Shown here piece by piece: positions 41,441-51,382 of a stretch of 64,000 bases of DNA (the first letter of the stretch is position 1; each line of letters opens with the position of its first letter). A program made the translations under genes and the position numbers. Origin of the DNA: Terriglobus saanensis SP1PR4 (GTDB lineage Bacteria; Acidobacteriota; Terriglobia; Terriglobales; Acidobacteriaceae); assembly GCF_000179915.2 (NCBI RefSeq), contig NC_014963.1, forward strand, positions 2,356,001 to 2,420,000, given 5' to 3'. Below the pieces are notes generated by a model. The model worked only from the letters and a program-made list of their open reading frames with translations, was not told the origin of the DNA and did not search any database.

Positions 41441-41845
41441 ATGGCATTTTCAAGCGGCGGTCGAACGCACTCCTCGCTGGCGGACATCAACATCACGCCG
41501 CTGGTCGACGTGGTGCTGGTGCTTCTGCTGATCTTCATGCTGACGGCGCCAGTGCTGCAGAGCGGAATCGATGTAGCGGTTCCCAAGACCCGGACTGTGA
41601 ATCAGCTCACCGAAGAGCGCACCGTTGTGTCGATCGATAAAGAACAGAGAGTCTTTCTGCAGGACAAGCCGGTCAATGTCCACGATCTCCCTTCCCTTCT
41701 TCGCTCAGGAAATCCTGCGAAGAAGGTCATCTACCTGCGGGCGGATGAGAAGGTTCCCTTTGGAGCGTTTGCCAGTGTGATGGACGCGGTGAAGCAGGCA
41801 GGCATTACCAACATCAGCATCGTGACCCGCCCACTAACGGAGTAG
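41441..41845 (+). CDS. tolR: TolR/ExbD-family protein
   Basis: 134 residues. One membrane helix contains the functional Asp in INITPLVDVVLVLLLIFMLT. The periplasmic domain holds VFLQDKPVNVHDLPSLL and VIYLRADEKVPFGAFASVM, which match the ExbD/TolR fold. It works with TolQ as the energised part of the system. GGAGAG lies six bases before the ATG at 41441. The reading from 41339 would overlap tolQ heavily and is not used. Confidence 0.92.
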   Translation: MAFSSGGRTHSSLADINITPLVDVVLVLLLIFMLTAPVLQSGIDVAVPKTRTVNQLTEERTVVSIDKEQRVFLQDKPVNVHDLPSLLRSGNPAKKVIYLRADEKVPFGAFASVMDAVKQAGITNISIVTRPLTE

Positions 41846-41851
41846 CAGCCC

Positions 41852-42640
41852 TTGCCGACGATGACCGAAAAGAAACGCGAGGACAAAACCGGAGCCAGTC
41901 TGGTGACGGCGCTTGTGCTGCACGGCGTTGCGTTCGGTGTGATTGTGGGTGCGGGAGCTTTCTTTCATAAAAAGGGCGATAGTTGGGGCGACCGGTCCGA
42001 ACAGGCGACCGCCATCCAGGCCACCATGGTGAGTGCTCTCCCTCTTCCACCGAAGCAGCCAGTCAAGGATGACAGTGTGCTGGCCTCGGAGACTCCGTCC
42101 CCCGCGCCGATCACAGCGAAAGAGAAGGTCGAACCGCCGCCCTCTCCGAAAGATGTTCCCATCGTCGTGAAGAAGCCGGTCAAGATACCCCCCAAAGTCG
42201 CCGAAAAGCCGACACCTGTGGTGCAGAGGCCGCAACCGACGAAGCCCGTTCCAGACCGCGCCCAGACGGGCGAAACAGGCGGTGTCAAAGTCGCCATGAG
42301 CGCTGTGGATACTAAAGTCGGTACGGCTTCAACGAATGTGACGGACTCTGCATTTGGACAGCGGTATGCGTATTACGTGAAGCAGCTCACACAAAAAGTA
42401 GCGCAGCAGTGGTATACCGCAACACTGGACAAAAGTGCGCCAGGACACCGTGTGTACATTACTTTTCGTGTAGAGCGGGATGGCACGCCCTCGCAGATCC
42501 AGATCGCCAAACCAAGCGGGGATGCTTCGCTGGATCAGAGCGCGATCCGCGCCTTGCAGCATATCGATACCTTCGGGCCCCTTCCGGATGGGTATTCGGG
42601 AAGCTACATCAACGTGCAGTACTACTTCGATCCTAAGTAA
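41852..42640 (+). CDS. tolA: TolA/TonB-like energy transducer
   Basis: 262 residues. Short cytoplasmic N-terminus, a single helix (SLVTALVLHGVAFGVIVGAG), then a long Pro/Lys-rich periplasmic stretch (EPPPSPKDVPIVVKKPVKIP) and a C-terminal TonB-like domain: YYVKQLTQKVAQQWYTATL, VYITFRVERDGTPSQIQI and INVQYYFDPK. It spans the periplasm to Pal or TolB. The TTG at 41852 has GGAG nine bases upstream; an ATG at 41861 is the alternative. Placed between tolR and tolB, it is tolA rather than tonB. Confidence 0.85.
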   Translation: MPTMTEKKREDKTGASLVTALVLHGVAFGVIVGAGAFFHKKGDSWGDRSEQATAIQATMVSALPLPPKQPVKDDSVLASETPSPAPITAKEKVEPPPSPKDVPIVVKKPVKIPPKVAEKPTPVVQRPQPTKPVPDRAQTGETGGVKVAMSAVDTKVGTASTNVTDSAFGQRYAYYVKQLTQKVAQQWYTATLDKSAPGHRVYITFRVERDGTPSQIQIAKPSGDASLDQSAIRALQHIDTFGPLPDGYSGSYINVQYYFDPK

Positions 42641-42674
42641 CAGTGAGCCCAGGAACGACTATCATGAGAGGTGT

Positions 42675-44009
42675 ATGAGTTCTCGCCTAAGCAAGTATGT
42701 GATGTGGATGGTCGTCGCCTTTGCCGCGTTCTCGCGGTACGGGTCTGCGCAGGATAATGTTTTTACAGGCACGGAAAAGGGCGTGGATCGCATCCGCGTT
42801 GCGGCAGCTGACTTCAAACCCTTCAGCGCTGATTCCGCGGCACTGAAGGCGACCTTCGATTCGGTTCTCTACGCCGATCTGGCGCAGGCAGGAATCTTTG
42901 ATCTCGTATCGAAGAGCCTGTTGCCGCAACTGACGCCGGGTGCTCCCAGCGAGATGAACGTCACACAGTGGAGTGCTAATCCCACGAACGCCGCGATGGT
43001 GGCCTTCGGCTCGCTCGGCATCAAGAGCGGACGCCTGATCGTCAATGGCTGGCTTTTCGATGCCAAGAACACGCAGTATCCGCAGGTGCTGGGAAAGCAG
43101 TACGCCGAAGACGCCAACGACAACAGCGCCCGTGAGATCGCCCACAAATTTGCGGATGAGATCATCCTTCGCCTGGGCGGTGGAATCCCCGGCATCGCCG
43201 AAACCAAGATCGTTTATGTCCATGGCGGATCGGGCAGTAAAGAGATCTGGATGATGGACTACGACGGTGCGAATCCTCATCCGGTCACGCATCTCGGAAC
43301 GGTGTCTCTCTCTCCACGCATCTCTCCGGACAACTCTCGAATCGCATTTTCGTCGCTCGGACGCGAAGGGTTTCAGATTCGGGTGTTCTCGCTGCTGTTG
43401 AACCGCATGATTGCGTTCCCTGCAGCCGCTGGCACGAACCTTTCCCCCGCATGGAGCGCGAACGGGGCGCAGATTGCCTATTCGTCGTCTCGCTCAGGTG
43501 ATCCCGAGATCTGGATTGCGGATTCGAATGGCAGCGGACCTCGCCGCGTCACGAGCTTCCGCGGACCGGATGTTTCTCCAGTCTGGAACCCGAAGACGGG
43601 TTCACAGATTGCGTGGATCAGCGGACGAACCGGTTTGCCCCAGCTTTATACGATGGATGCAGACGGTGCAGGCGTCACGCGCATGACGGACGGCGGCTAC
43701 GCTACTTCCCCGTCGTGGTCACCGAATGGCCAGTTTTTGACCTTCGCCTGGGACCGCAAATATGGCCCCGGCGCCCCTGGTGGGCAGGACATCTACGTCA
43801 TGGAGATCGCAAGCAAACGCTGGATCCAGTTAACGCACGATACGGGCCGGTGCGACTTCCCGTCGTGGTCGCCCGATGGACGGCACATCGTCTATGCGAG
43901 TAATGCTGGTGGTCGCTGGGAGATTTGGACCATGCTGGCGGATGGAACGCAGCGCCACAAACTCAGCACCAACGGTGCGAACGATATGCCGAACTGGAGC
44001 TGGAAGTAA
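42675..44009 (+). CDS. tolB: Tol-Pal system periplasmic protein TolB
   Basis: 444 residues. A signal peptide (about 1-25) precedes an N-terminal domain (VDRIRVAAADFKPFS) and a six-bladed beta-propeller whose blades show the repeated SPRISPDNSRIAFSS, SPAWSANGAQIAYSSSRSG, SPVWNPKTGSQIAWISGRTG, SPSWSPNGQFLTFAW and FPSWSPDGRHIVYAS patterns. TolB binds Pal and is released by TolA. AGAGG precedes the ATG at 42675. The longer frame from 42480 overlaps tolA and is not used. Near the family's usual length of about 430. Confidence 0.94.
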   Translation: MSSRLSKYVMWMVVAFAAFSRYGSAQDNVFTGTEKGVDRIRVAAADFKPFSADSAALKATFDSVLYADLAQAGIFDLVSKSLLPQLTPGAPSEMNVTQWSANPTNAAMVAFGSLGIKSGRLIVNGWLFDAKNTQYPQVLGKQYAEDANDNSAREIAHKFADEIILRLGGGIPGIAETKIVYVHGGSGSKEIWMMDYDGANPHPVTHLGTVSLSPRISPDNSRIAFSSLGREGFQIRVFSLLLNRMIAFPAAAGTNLSPAWSANGAQIAYSSSRSGDPEIWIADSNGSGPRRVTSFRGPDVSPVWNPKTGSQIAWISGRTGLPQLYTMDADGAGVTRMTDGGYATSPSWSPNGQFLTFAWDRKYGPGAPGGQDIYVMEIASKRWIQLTHDTGRCDFPSWSPDGRHIVYASNAGGRWEIWTMLADGTQRHKLSTNGANDMPNWSWK

Positions 44010-44074
44010 GTAAGATTGAATACGAACGCGGCTTGCCGCCACACAAATCTCGCTTCTGCGGAGGAAAGACAAAG

Positions 44075-44848
44075 ATGACCGAAACAAAGATGATGGCAAC
44101 AGGGGTACGACGGAATGCACTGATGGCTCTTGCCCTTGGAGCAATGGTTCTCAGCGGATGCCACAAAAAGGCCAGCGCTCCCCCACCAGCGCCGTTGCCC
44201 AGCACCGCATCGACCGACAGTGTTCCGACGGCGACGCTCACTGCGGATCCCGCGTCCATCGATCTCGGCCAATCAGCAGTTTTGAACTGGCGCACACAGG
44301 GTGCGACCACTGTCTCCATCGACGGAATCGGCAATGTGAACCTCAATGGCACGCAGACGGTCACACCTTCTGCTTCCACAAACTTTCATCTAGTGGCCAA
44401 GAACGATGCTGGCGGAGTCACCGAGGCGAATGTTCGCGTCACCGTTCGTGTTCCAGTGGCACCGACGGCGGACACCAGCAACCAGGGTGACATGGGACCC
44501 GAAGCTGAGTTCCATCAGAACGTACAGGATGTCTTCTTCGACTACGACAGCTACGACCTGCGCCTGGATGCCGGCGCGTTGGCCCAGCGTGCTGCGTCTT
44601 ATCTGGCTGCGCATCCGGCGATCAAGGTCGTCATCGGCGGTTATTGCGATGAGCGCGGATCGGCGGAGTACAACCTGGCGCTCGGTGAGAATCGTGCCAA
44701 TGCTGCGAAGACCGCTCTGGTTACCGCAGGCGTAAGCCCGAACCGGTTGCGCGTGATCTCGTACGGCAAGGAAAAGCAGTTCTGTACGGAGCAGAATGAA
44801 ACCTGCTACCAGCAGAACCGGCGCGCTCAGTTCTCGCTCGATCGCTAA
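44075..44848 (+). CDS. pal: Peptidoglycan-associated lipoprotein Pal with an Ig-like insert
   Basis: 257 residues. The lipobox VLSGC follows a hydrophobic signal peptide; a Pro-rich linker (SAPPPAPLPSTAS) comes next. Residues about 50-125 form an Ig-like module (TLTADPASIDLGQSAVLNWR, TVSIDGIGNVN, TNFHLVAKNDAGG), not found in E. coli Pal. The C-terminal OmpA-like domain has VFFDYDSYDLRLDAG, VIGGYCDERGSAEYNLALGE and NRLRVISYGKEKQFC. It anchors the outer membrane to peptidoglycan. GGAGG precedes the ATG at 44075. It is 257 residues against about 170 for E. coli Pal. Confidence 0.93.
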   Translation: MTETKMMATGVRRNALMALALGAMVLSGCHKKASAPPPAPLPSTASTDSVPTATLTADPASIDLGQSAVLNWRTQGATTVSIDGIGNVNLNGTQTVTPSASTNFHLVAKNDAGGVTEANVRVTVRVPVAPTADTSNQGDMGPEAEFHQNVQDVFFDYDSYDLRLDAGALAQRAASYLAAHPAIKVVIGGYCDERGSAEYNLALGENRANAAKTALVTAGVSPNRLRVISYGKEKQFCTEQNETCYQQNRRAQFSLDR

Positions 44849-44857
44849 AAGCATCAT

Positions 44858-44888
44858 GGTGGCGTGAACCTTTACGGTTCGCGCCACC
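44858..44888 (+). promoter_or_regulatory. Strong hairpin between pal and cpoB
   Basis: GGTGGCGTGAACC and GGTTCGCGCCACC pair over 13 positions (one G-U) around TTTAC. No T run follows. It may protect pal mRNA or reduce expression of cpoB relative to pal. Confidence 0.55.
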
Positions 44889-44912
44889 CGTAAAGAACAC
44901 TGAGGCATGGCC

Positions 44913-45857
44913 ATGAAGAAGAGGATCTATCTTGTCCCGGCGCTGGCACTGGCGCTGCTGTGTGTACGACCGATGCATGCCGTCAATCGCGACATGGTGC
45001 AGTTGCAGACGCAGATCCAGCAGTTACAGGATTCTGTTGCCCGCCTGCAGCAATCCAACGACGAACGTATGGGAGTTCTGAAGGATCTCGTACAACAGAC
45101 CGCCGACAGCGTGAATCGCATGGCCTCCACCGTGGACGCGCTGCAGAAGCACGTCAGCGCGCAGCAGGATGCGGAAGGCGCGAAGGTGGACACGGTTTCC
45201 GGACAGGTCCAGAGCCTGAATGATTCTGTTGACGAACTCAAAGCGCGCCTTGGACGGATCGAGAAAGCACTCGCCGACATCCAGAGCACGCAGCAGAGCG
45301 TGAACGCGAAGCTGGACTCCGCCGCTCCTGCGGCTGGAACGCCCGCTCCGGCATCTCCCTCAGATTTCTCTGCGCCTCCCCCAAGCGGAAAGAAAGGCGC
45401 CACGCGAGTTGATCCCGTCGCGGCCGCACCGGTTGAACAGCAACCTGCGCAGCCTGCAGCCCCCCCGCTCCGCGACCTGTACCAGACCGCTTATGGTGAT
45501 TTCGTGGGTGCCAAGTACACGCTCGCTTCCGCCGAGTTTGGTGATGTAGTGAAGTTTTATCCGGACGATCCCCTCGCCGGGAACGCCTATTTTTACCTTG
45601 GTGAAATTGATTACAAGGCAGGCAAGTTCAACTCTGCAGCAAAGAACTACGATCACGTCCTGGAGCAGTATCCTGGCAATGCAAAGATTCCGGTATCGCA
45701 TCTGCGCAAGGGCCAGTCTCTGATCGCCCTGAAGCAGAATGAAGCGGGCATCCGTGAACTGCGATCGCTCATTCAGCGCTTCCCTAACTCGCCGGAAGCA
45801 ACGCAGGCGCGCAGCAAACTCAGTGCCATGGGAGTTCCGAGCACGGCAAGGCGTTAG
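44913..45857 (+). CDS. cpoB: Tol-Pal system protein CpoB (YbgF)
   Basis: 314 residues. Signal peptide (RIYLVPALALALLCVRPMHA), then a coiled coil (about 25-130, with VQLQTQIQQLQDSVARLQQ), an Ala/Pro-rich linker, and a C-terminal TPR domain (AYGDFVGAKYTLASAEFGDV, GNAYFYLGEIDYKAGKFNSA, SHLRKGQSLIALKQNEAGI). CpoB coordinates cell-wall synthesis with Tol-Pal constriction in E. coli. GAGG suits the ATG at 44913 better than the ATG at 44907. It closes the tol-pal set. Confidence 0.9.
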   Translation: MKKRIYLVPALALALLCVRPMHAVNRDMVQLQTQIQQLQDSVARLQQSNDERMGVLKDLVQQTADSVNRMASTVDALQKHVSAQQDAEGAKVDTVSGQVQSLNDSVDELKARLGRIEKALADIQSTQQSVNAKLDSAAPAAGTPAPASPSDFSAPPPSGKKGATRVDPVAAAPVEQQPAQPAAPPLRDLYQTAYGDFVGAKYTLASAEFGDVVKFYPDDPLAGNAYFYLGEIDYKAGKFNSAAKNYDHVLEQYPGNAKIPVSHLRKGQSLIALKQNEAGIRELRSLIQRFPNSPEATQARSKLSAMGVPSTARR

Positions 45858-45890
45858 ACATTCGTGTGAGTCGTTTCCTGTGAGGGCAAT

Positions 45891-46385
45891 ATGGCAGAAG
45901 GCGTAGAGATTCGTGGAAACAAATCTTTGCCCGATCTGGGCCGGGAAGCTCTTTCGTTTACGTTCCATACCCTCTTTGCGGTGCTGGCCCTGGTTCTTGT
46001 TGTCGGGACGTTCGCTCTTTTTCATGCTCCGGACGATTCGTCCGCTCCAAAACTGCTCTGCACCGGACTAGCGTTTCTTGTTCCTATGTTGACCGGTTTT
46101 CTGATGATGAAGGTTCGTCCAAACCCCGTCGCATCCTATGTATGGATCTCGGGCATGATCATATTCTCGCTGGTCTGCGTCTGGGTGCTCGATCTGCCCA
46201 CGGGGAACGGCCTCTGCAACGACTGCGGGGCCTTTGACAAGCTTTGGCGCACCTTCTTCTCCATCGATCACAACAGCGGCCTGATGGCGGGCGATGGGCT
46301 GCTGATCGGCACGTGGACGCCACTGGCGATGATCGGATATGCCGTGGGAGCCAAGTTCGGTTTTACCGAAGAAGAAGCAATCTAG
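45891..46385 (+). CDS. Membrane protein of unknown function
   Basis: 164 residues. Four hydrophobic segments are visible: HTLFAVLALVLVVGTFALF, LCTGLAFLVPMLTGFLMM, VASYVWISGMIIFSLVCVWV and GLLIGTWTPLAMIGYAVGA. A short loop has two cysteines (GLCNDCGAF). The first 30 residues and the end are hydrophilic and acidic. No enzyme motif is seen. It follows cpoB by 33 bases, so it may be part of the same transcript, and a strong terminator ends the unit. Function unknown. Confidence 0.75.
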   Translation: MAEGVEIRGNKSLPDLGREALSFTFHTLFAVLALVLVVGTFALFHAPDDSSAPKLLCTGLAFLVPMLTGFLMMKVRPNPVASYVWISGMIIFSLVCVWVLDLPTGNGLCNDCGAFDKLWRTFFSIDHNSGLMAGDGLLIGTWTPLAMIGYAVGAKFGFTEEEAI

Positions 46386-46400
46386 ACTTACTCTGCAAAC

Positions 46401-46435
46401 AGAAAAGCCCGGCATGCCGCCGGGCTTTTCTGTTT
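46401..46435. terminator. Strong bidirectional terminator between the membrane protein gene and carB
   Basis: AGAAAAGCCCGGC and GCCGGGCTTTTCT form a perfect 13-bp stem with a five-base loop, flanked by A and T runs on both sides. It ends both the tol-pal side transcript and carB. Confidence 0.9.
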
Positions 46436-46449
46436 GTGATATGAGGTTG

Positions 46450-49400
46450 TTATGCAGGCAGCAGGTGTTCCGCGTGGAGCGCCTGGAGTGCCACTACGCG
46501 CGTCTGTTGCCGTTGCAGGGACTCAATGCCGTCGGCGGCTGCGCGGCCCGCTGCAATCGTCGTAATGGTGGGAATACGTCCCAGCACAGCCGCGCGGCGG
46601 ATAGCCTTCTCGTCGAAGATGGCATCCTGGCCCTGCGGCGTGTTGATGATGAGCTGAATGCGATCGCCCTTGATGAGATCGACCACGTTCGGTCGGCCTT
46701 CCATCACCTTATGCACACGCTCGACCTGCAGACCTGCGTTTTCCAGCCTGTCCGCCGTGCCGTGCGTTGCCACAATGTGGAAACCCATTTCGACGAACTG
46801 CTTCGCCAGGGGGACGATGGCATTTTTATCGCGCTGGTTGATGCTGAGGAAGACCGTACCCTTCGTCGGAAGGTTCTGACCCGCGGCGATCTGCGCCTTG
46901 GCGAAGGCTTCGCCAAAGTTGTCGGCTACACCCATCACCTCTCCCGTAGACTTCATCTCCGGTCCGAGAACCGTGTCGACGCCCGGGAATTTGGCCCATG
47001 GGAAGACAGGAGACTTCACGAAGAAGTACGAGCCGGTGGAGAGGTCTTCTCCCGACTTTACGTTGTCCGGTAGGAACTCTGTGAGCTTGCGACCCGTCAT
47101 CAGACGCGATGCAATCTTCGCCAGTGGCACACCGGTCGCTTTGGAGACGTAAGGCACCGTGCGGGACGCGCGGGGATTGACTTCGATCACGAAGACCTTC
47201 CCACGCTGAATGGCGAACTGAATGTTCACCAGGCCGATCACGCTCAGAGCCATCGCCAGCTTGCGTGTGTAGACTCGGATCTGGTCGAGGACTTCCTTGC
47301 TGAGATCGACCGCCGGGAGAACGCACGAGGAGTCACCGGAGTGAATACCGGCCTCTTCAATGTGTTGCATGATGCCTGCGATGACGACATCCGTACCGTC
47401 ACAGAGCGCGTCGACGTCGACTTCAGTCGCATCTTCGAGGAAGTGGTCGATCAGTACCGGACGCTCCTGCGAATATTCGATGGCGGTGGACATGTAGTTG
47501 CGCACGCCTGCTTCGTCGTACACAATCACCATGGCGCGCCCACCGAGAACGTACGAGGGACGCACGAGCACAGGGTAGGTAACGCGATCCGCACCCGCAA
47601 TGGCTTCTTCGATGCTGGTCGCCATTGCGCCCTGAGGCTGCGGGATGCCAAGCTCTTCAATTAGTTTGCCGAAGCGCTTGCGATCTTCTGCGAGGTCGAT
47701 GGACTCCGGCGAGGTGCCGATGATGGGAACGCCAGCGGCCTTGAGAGGCAGGGAGAGGTTGAGCGGCGTCTGTCCGCCGAACTGCACGATCATACCGATC
47801 TCTGCGCCCGAGCTTGCCTCATGGTGATAGACCGCGAGGACATCTTCCAGCGTGAGCGGCTCGAAGTAAAGGCGGTCCGAGGTGTCGTAGTCAGTGGAGA
47901 CCGTCTCGGGATTGCAGTTGACCATGATGGTCTCGTAACCGTCTTCGCGGAGAGCGAAGGCAGCGTGGCAGCAGCAGTAATCGAACTCAATGCCCTGGCC
48001 GATACGATTCGGGCCGCTTCCGAGGATAATGATCTTCTTGCGGTTCGTCGGCGTTGCCTCATCTTCCTCGTCGTAGCAGGAGTAGAGGTAAGGAGTGAAC
48101 GATTCGAACTCCGCAGCGCAGGTATCGACGAGCTTGAAGACCGGCATGACGCCAAGCTTTTTCCGCAGGTCGCGGATCTTGCCCGTGGCATCTTTGCCTT
48201 CAATCTGCAGTGAACTTGCGATGCGCTCGTCGCTGATGCCCATACGCTTCGCAGAGCGCATATCGTCATATGTCAGCGTCTCCAGCGTCTTGCCCGCAAG
48301 GCCGCCGATCTCGTCGGAGATCTGCTTCACCTGGTACAGGAACCATGGGTCCATTCCTGTGAGGCGAGCGACCTCGCGCACAGACATGCCCCGTTCGAAG
48401 GCATAACGAACGTAAGTCAAACGATCAGGATGCGGTGTGACCAGACGCTGGGTGAGGCGGCGGGGGTCAACGTCCGCAGCAGTGGCTTTCTTTCCTGTCT
48501 CGAGCGAGCGGACGGCCTTCATCATCGCTTCTTTGAAGGTGCGGCCAATGGCCATCACTTCGCCGACGGACTTCATCTGCGGGCCGAGATCCTCGTTGGC
48601 TCCTGGGAACTTTTCAAACTGCCACTTCGGAATCTTGACGACGACATAATCGATCGTCGGTTCAAAGCAGGCCGGTGTGGCCTTGGTGATGTCGTTCTGC
48701 AACTCATCGAGCGTGTAACCGACGGCGAGGCGCGCGGCGATCTTCGCAATGGGAAAGCCAGTCGCTTTCGATGCAAGCGCGGATGAGCGCGAGACGCGCG
48801 GGTTCATCTCGATGACCGTCATGCGTCCATTCGCAGGGTTCACCGCAAACTGCACGTTGGATCCGCCGGTTTCCACGCCGATCTCACGGATGACGCGGAT
48901 GGCGGCATCACGCATGCACTGGTACTCACGATCGGTAAGCGTCTGCGCCGGAGCAACGGTGATGGAGTCGCCCGTATGGACACCCATGGGATCGAAGTTT
49001 TCAATCGAGCAGATGATGATGACGTTGTCCGCAAGATCGCGCACCACCTCGAGCTCGTACTCTTTCCAACCGAGGACGGACTCTTCCAGGAGACACTCGC
49101 CTACGGGCGAGAGATCCAGACCACGCGCGAGAATCTCGGTGAGTTCTTCGCGGTTGTAGGCGATGCCGCCGCCCGATCCGCCCAGCGTAAACGAGGGGCG
49201 AATGACTGCGGGGAAACCGATCTTCTGCGTGAAGTCGAGACCGTCGCGCAGGTTGTTCACCAGTACGGAGCGCGGCATGTCGAGACCGATCTTATTCATC
49301 GCGTCTTTGAAGAGGAGACGGTCTTCCGCCTTCTTGATCGCGTCCAGCTTCGCACCGATGAGTTCGACATTGTACTTTTCGAGGATGCCGGTGTCGGCGA

Positions 49401-49734
49401 GATCTACGGCGAGGTTGAGCGCAGTCTGTCCGCCAACGGTGGGCAGCACAGCAAAGACGCCGGGTTTGCCGCTCTCGACGAGCATCTCACTCTCCACGCG
49501 AAGAATCTCTTCGACATAGCGAGGCGTTAGCGGTTCGATATAGGTACGGTCGGCGACCTCAGGGTCGGTCATGATCGAGGCGGGGTTCGAGTTGACGAGG
49601 ACGACCTCGTAACCTTCAGCCTTCAGGGCCTTGCAGGCCTGCGTACCAGAGTAGTCAAACTCGGCGGACTGGCCGATAACGATGGGGCCGGAGCCGATGA
49701 CGAGGATCTTCGCGATGTCATTTCTGCGTGGCAT
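46450..49734 (-). CDS. carB: Carbamoyl-phosphate synthase large subunit
   Basis: 1094 residues, the expected length. It has the duplicated ATP-grasp synthase halves: [20 protein letters not shown] and [20 protein letters not shown] start each half. The first half has [10 protein letters not shown]; both halves have [14 protein letters not shown] and [12 protein letters not shown] respectively, and [16 protein letters not shown] and [16 protein letters not shown]. The C-terminal MGS-like domain ([17 protein letters not shown]) is the site of allosteric control. It makes carbamoyl phosphate for pyrimidines and arginine with ammonia from CarA. It reads 53 bases after the carA terminator. Confidence 0.98.
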   Translation of the reverse strand: MPRRNDIAKILVIGSGPIVIGQSAEFDYSGTQACKALKAEGYEVVLVNSNPASIMTDPEVADRTYIEPLTPRYVEEILRVESEMLVESGKPGVFAVLPTVGGQTALNLAVDLADTGILEKYNVELIGAKLDAIKKAEDRLLFKDAMNKIGLDMPRSVLVNNLRDGLDFTQKIGFPAVIRPSFTLGGSGGGIAYNREELTEILARGLDLSPVGECLLEESVLGWKEYELEVVRDLADNVIIICSIENFDPMGVHTGDSITVAPAQTLTDREYQCMRDAAIRVIREIGVETGGSNVQFAVNPANGRMTVIEMNPRVSRSSALASKATGFPIAKIAARLAVGYTLDELQNDITKATPACFEPTIDYVVVKIPKWQFEKFPGANEDLGPQMKSVGEVMAIGRTFKEAMMKAVRSLETGKKATAADVDPRRLTQRLVTPHPDRLTYVRYAFERGMSVREVARLTGMDPWFLYQVKQISDEIGGLAGKTLETLTYDDMRSAKRMGISDERIASSLQIEGKDATGKIRDLRKKLGVMPVFKLVDTCAAEFESFTPYLYSCYDEEDEATPTNRKKIIILGSGPNRIGQGIEFDYCCCHAAFALREDGYETIMVNCNPETVSTDYDTSDRLYFEPLTLEDVLAVYHHEASSGAEIGMIVQFGGQTPLNLSLPLKAAGVPIIGTSPESIDLAEDRKRFGKLIEELGIPQPQGAMATSIEEAIAGADRVTYPVLVRPSYVLGGRAMVIVYDEAGVRNYMSTAIEYSQERPVLIDHFLEDATEVDVDALCDGTDVVIAGIMQHIEEAGIHSGDSSCVLPAVDLSKEVLDQIRVYTRKLAMALSVIGLVNIQFAIQRGKVFVIEVNPRASRTVPYVSKATGVPLAKIASRLMTGRKLTEFLPDNVKSGEDLSTGSYFFVKSPVFPWAKFPGVDTVLGPEMKSTGEVMGVADNFGEAFAKAQIAAGQNLPTKGTVFLSINQRDKNAIVPLAKQFVEMGFHIVATHGTADRLENAGLQVERVHKVMEGRPNVVDLIKGDRIQLIINTPQGQDAIFDEKAIRRAAVLGRIPTITTIAAGRAAADGIESLQRQQTRVVALQALHAEHLLPA

Positions 49735-49786
49735 TCTTTTTTTACTTACTCCAGGATTCTTTTGCTCGTGCAGGATGGAAGCTCAG

Positions 49787-49810
49787 AAAAAGGGGCATCC
49801 TTGGATGCCC
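49787..49810 (-). terminator. Terminator-like hairpin between carA and carB
   Basis: Starting in the carA stop codon, GGGCATCC and GGATGCCC pair with AA between, followed by C and TTTTT. The shape and T run are those of an intrinsic terminator, placed between two genes that must be made in equal amounts. Confidence 0.65.
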
Positions 49811-50946
49811 TACTTCTTCCACTCTTCCATCATCTTGCGGAAGTCCTTGAACAGATAATGCGAGTCGTGCGGTCCCGGCGACGCCTCCGGATGATACTGC
49901 ACGCTGAACATTGGGTGCTCGTTGTGCTTCAACCCGGCGCACGTCTGGTCGTTCAGGTTGACGTGCGTCACCGAAACATCAGAGCCAAGAGATTCAGGAT
50001 CGACCGCATAGTTGTGGTTCTGCGAGGTGATCTCGACCTTGCCTGTCTCCAGATTTTTGATCGGATGATTCGCGCCATGATGGCCGAACTTGAGCTTGTA
50101 GGTATTCCCACCCAGGGCGAGACCGAAGAGCTGGTGTCCAAGGCAGATGCCGAACATCGGTGCCTTGCCTGCAAGGTCGCGAATGTTCTGCTGCGCGTAG
50201 TCCAGCGGTTCAGGATCGCCCGGACCGTTCGAGAAGAAGATCCCGTCCGGATTCATGGCGAGCACGTCCGCTGCAGAAGTCTTCGCAGGAACTACGGTCA
50301 CGGTGCAGTTTTCGCGCGCCAGCATGCGCAGAATGTTCTGCTTGATGCCGAAGTCGTACGCGACCACATGCATCTTCTTGCCGTCGGTGCTGATGGAATC
50401 CGGAAGAAACTTGTCCCCGGTTTCGTTCTTCGCATCGTTGCTGTCGAAGGTGTACTTCTCCTTCGTCGAAACGATCGAGGCGAGATCGGTTCCATCCATC
50501 TTGCGAATGGATTTTGCCTTGGCAACAAGTGCCGCTTCGTCCGTCGAAATCGTGGAGAGTACGCCACGCATGACGCCGAAGTTGCGGAGATGCCGCACCA
50601 GAGCGCGTGTGTCGATGTCTGTAATGACAGGAACACCGGTGCGCTCTAGATATTCATCGGCAACTTCGGTAGAGCGCCAGTTCGAGGAGATGGGCGAAAA
50701 TTCGCGCGTGACCAGGCCTTCAATATAGGGACGCACACTCTCGCTATCCAAGGGTGACGTTCCGTAGTTGCCTATCTGTGGGTTTGTGAGAACGACTATC
50801 TGTCCGGCGTATGAGGGATCCGTGAAGATCTCCTGATAGCCAGTGAGGGCAGTATTGAAAACGACTTCGCCGGAACGTTCGGCAGGCGCGCCGAAACCTT
50901 TTCCGCGAAATATGCGCCCGTCTTCGAGCGCCAAAATGGCTAGCAT
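49810..50946 (-). CDS. carA: Carbamoyl-phosphate synthase small subunit
   Basis: 378 residues. N-terminal CarA domain ([40 protein letters not shown]) and C-terminal class I glutaminase with the nucleophile [11 protein letters not shown] and the closing [14 protein letters not shown] with the catalytic His and Glu. It supplies ammonia from glutamine to CarB. On the same strand a Rieske gene ends 39 bases upstream, so the two may share a transcript. No PyrR-type leader is visible in the short gap. Confidence 0.97.
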   Translation of the reverse strand: MLAILALEDGRIFRGKGFGAPAERSGEVVFNTALTGYQEIFTDPSYAGQIVVLTNPQIGNYGTSPLDSESVRPYIEGLVTREFSPISSNWRSTEVADEYLERTGVPVITDIDTRALVRHLRNFGVMRGVLSTISTDEAALVAKAKSIRKMDGTDLASIVSTKEKYTFDSNDAKNETGDKFLPDSISTDGKKMHVVAYDFGIKQNILRMLARENCTVTVVPAKTSAADVLAMNPDGIFFSNGPGDPEPLDYAQQNIRDLAGKAPMFGICLGHQLFGLALGGNTYKLKFGHHGANHPIKNLETGKVEITSQNHNYAVDPESLGSDVSVTHVNLNDQTCAGLKHNEHPMFSVQYHPEASPGPHDSHYLFKDFRKMMEEWKK

Positions 50947-50985
50947 TGCCTCTCCAGAGGAGTGGATTCAATCGATTCTAACAGG

Positions 50986-51321
50986 CTATTCCGGGAGATC
51001 GAAACCGCCGACCACAATCTGCACAACTTCGCCTTCGATACGGACGGGATAAACATCCACCGAGGCCTTCTCTGGCGGGTCTGCGATACCGGTTTTCAGG
51101 TTAAAGGCCCAAGCGTGCCAAGGGCAGACGATGGCCTCTCCCTCAATCCATCCCTGCCCCAGCGGGCCCTGGCGATGTGGGCAGATATTGTTCACGGCAG
51201 CAAGCGTCCCGTTCACATTGGCAAGGCAAATATCGATGCCTTCCTCATGCAGATTGCACTCGATCGCTGCACCGGGCTTGGGGGCCTCGCTGATCGAGCA
51301 AAGCGTCTTCCACTGCGACAT
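50986..51321 (-). CDS. Rieske [2Fe-2S] ferredoxin
   Basis: 111 residues, a soluble Rieske protein. The cluster ligands are in CPHRQGPLGQG and CPWHAWAFN (two Cys, two His), within the three-sheet Rieske fold. No membrane helix or oxygenase domain is attached, so it resembles NirD or small dioxygenase ferredoxins. GGAG precedes the ATG at 51321. It carries electrons at relatively low potential, probably for a dioxygenase or reductase encoded elsewhere. It is divergent from the hydrolase-fold gene and followed closely by carA. Confidence 0.88.
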   Translation of the reverse strand: MSQWKTLCSISEAPKPGAAIECNLHEEGIDICLANVNGTLAAVNNICPHRQGPLGQGWIEGEAIVCPWHAWAFNLKTGIADPPEKASVDVYPVRIEGEVVQIVVGGFDLPE

Positions 51322-51382
51322 GTCTTTCTCCACCTTCAAGCTTACCGCTGCGGATGGGATACTACGAGGAACGAGGTGCAGC

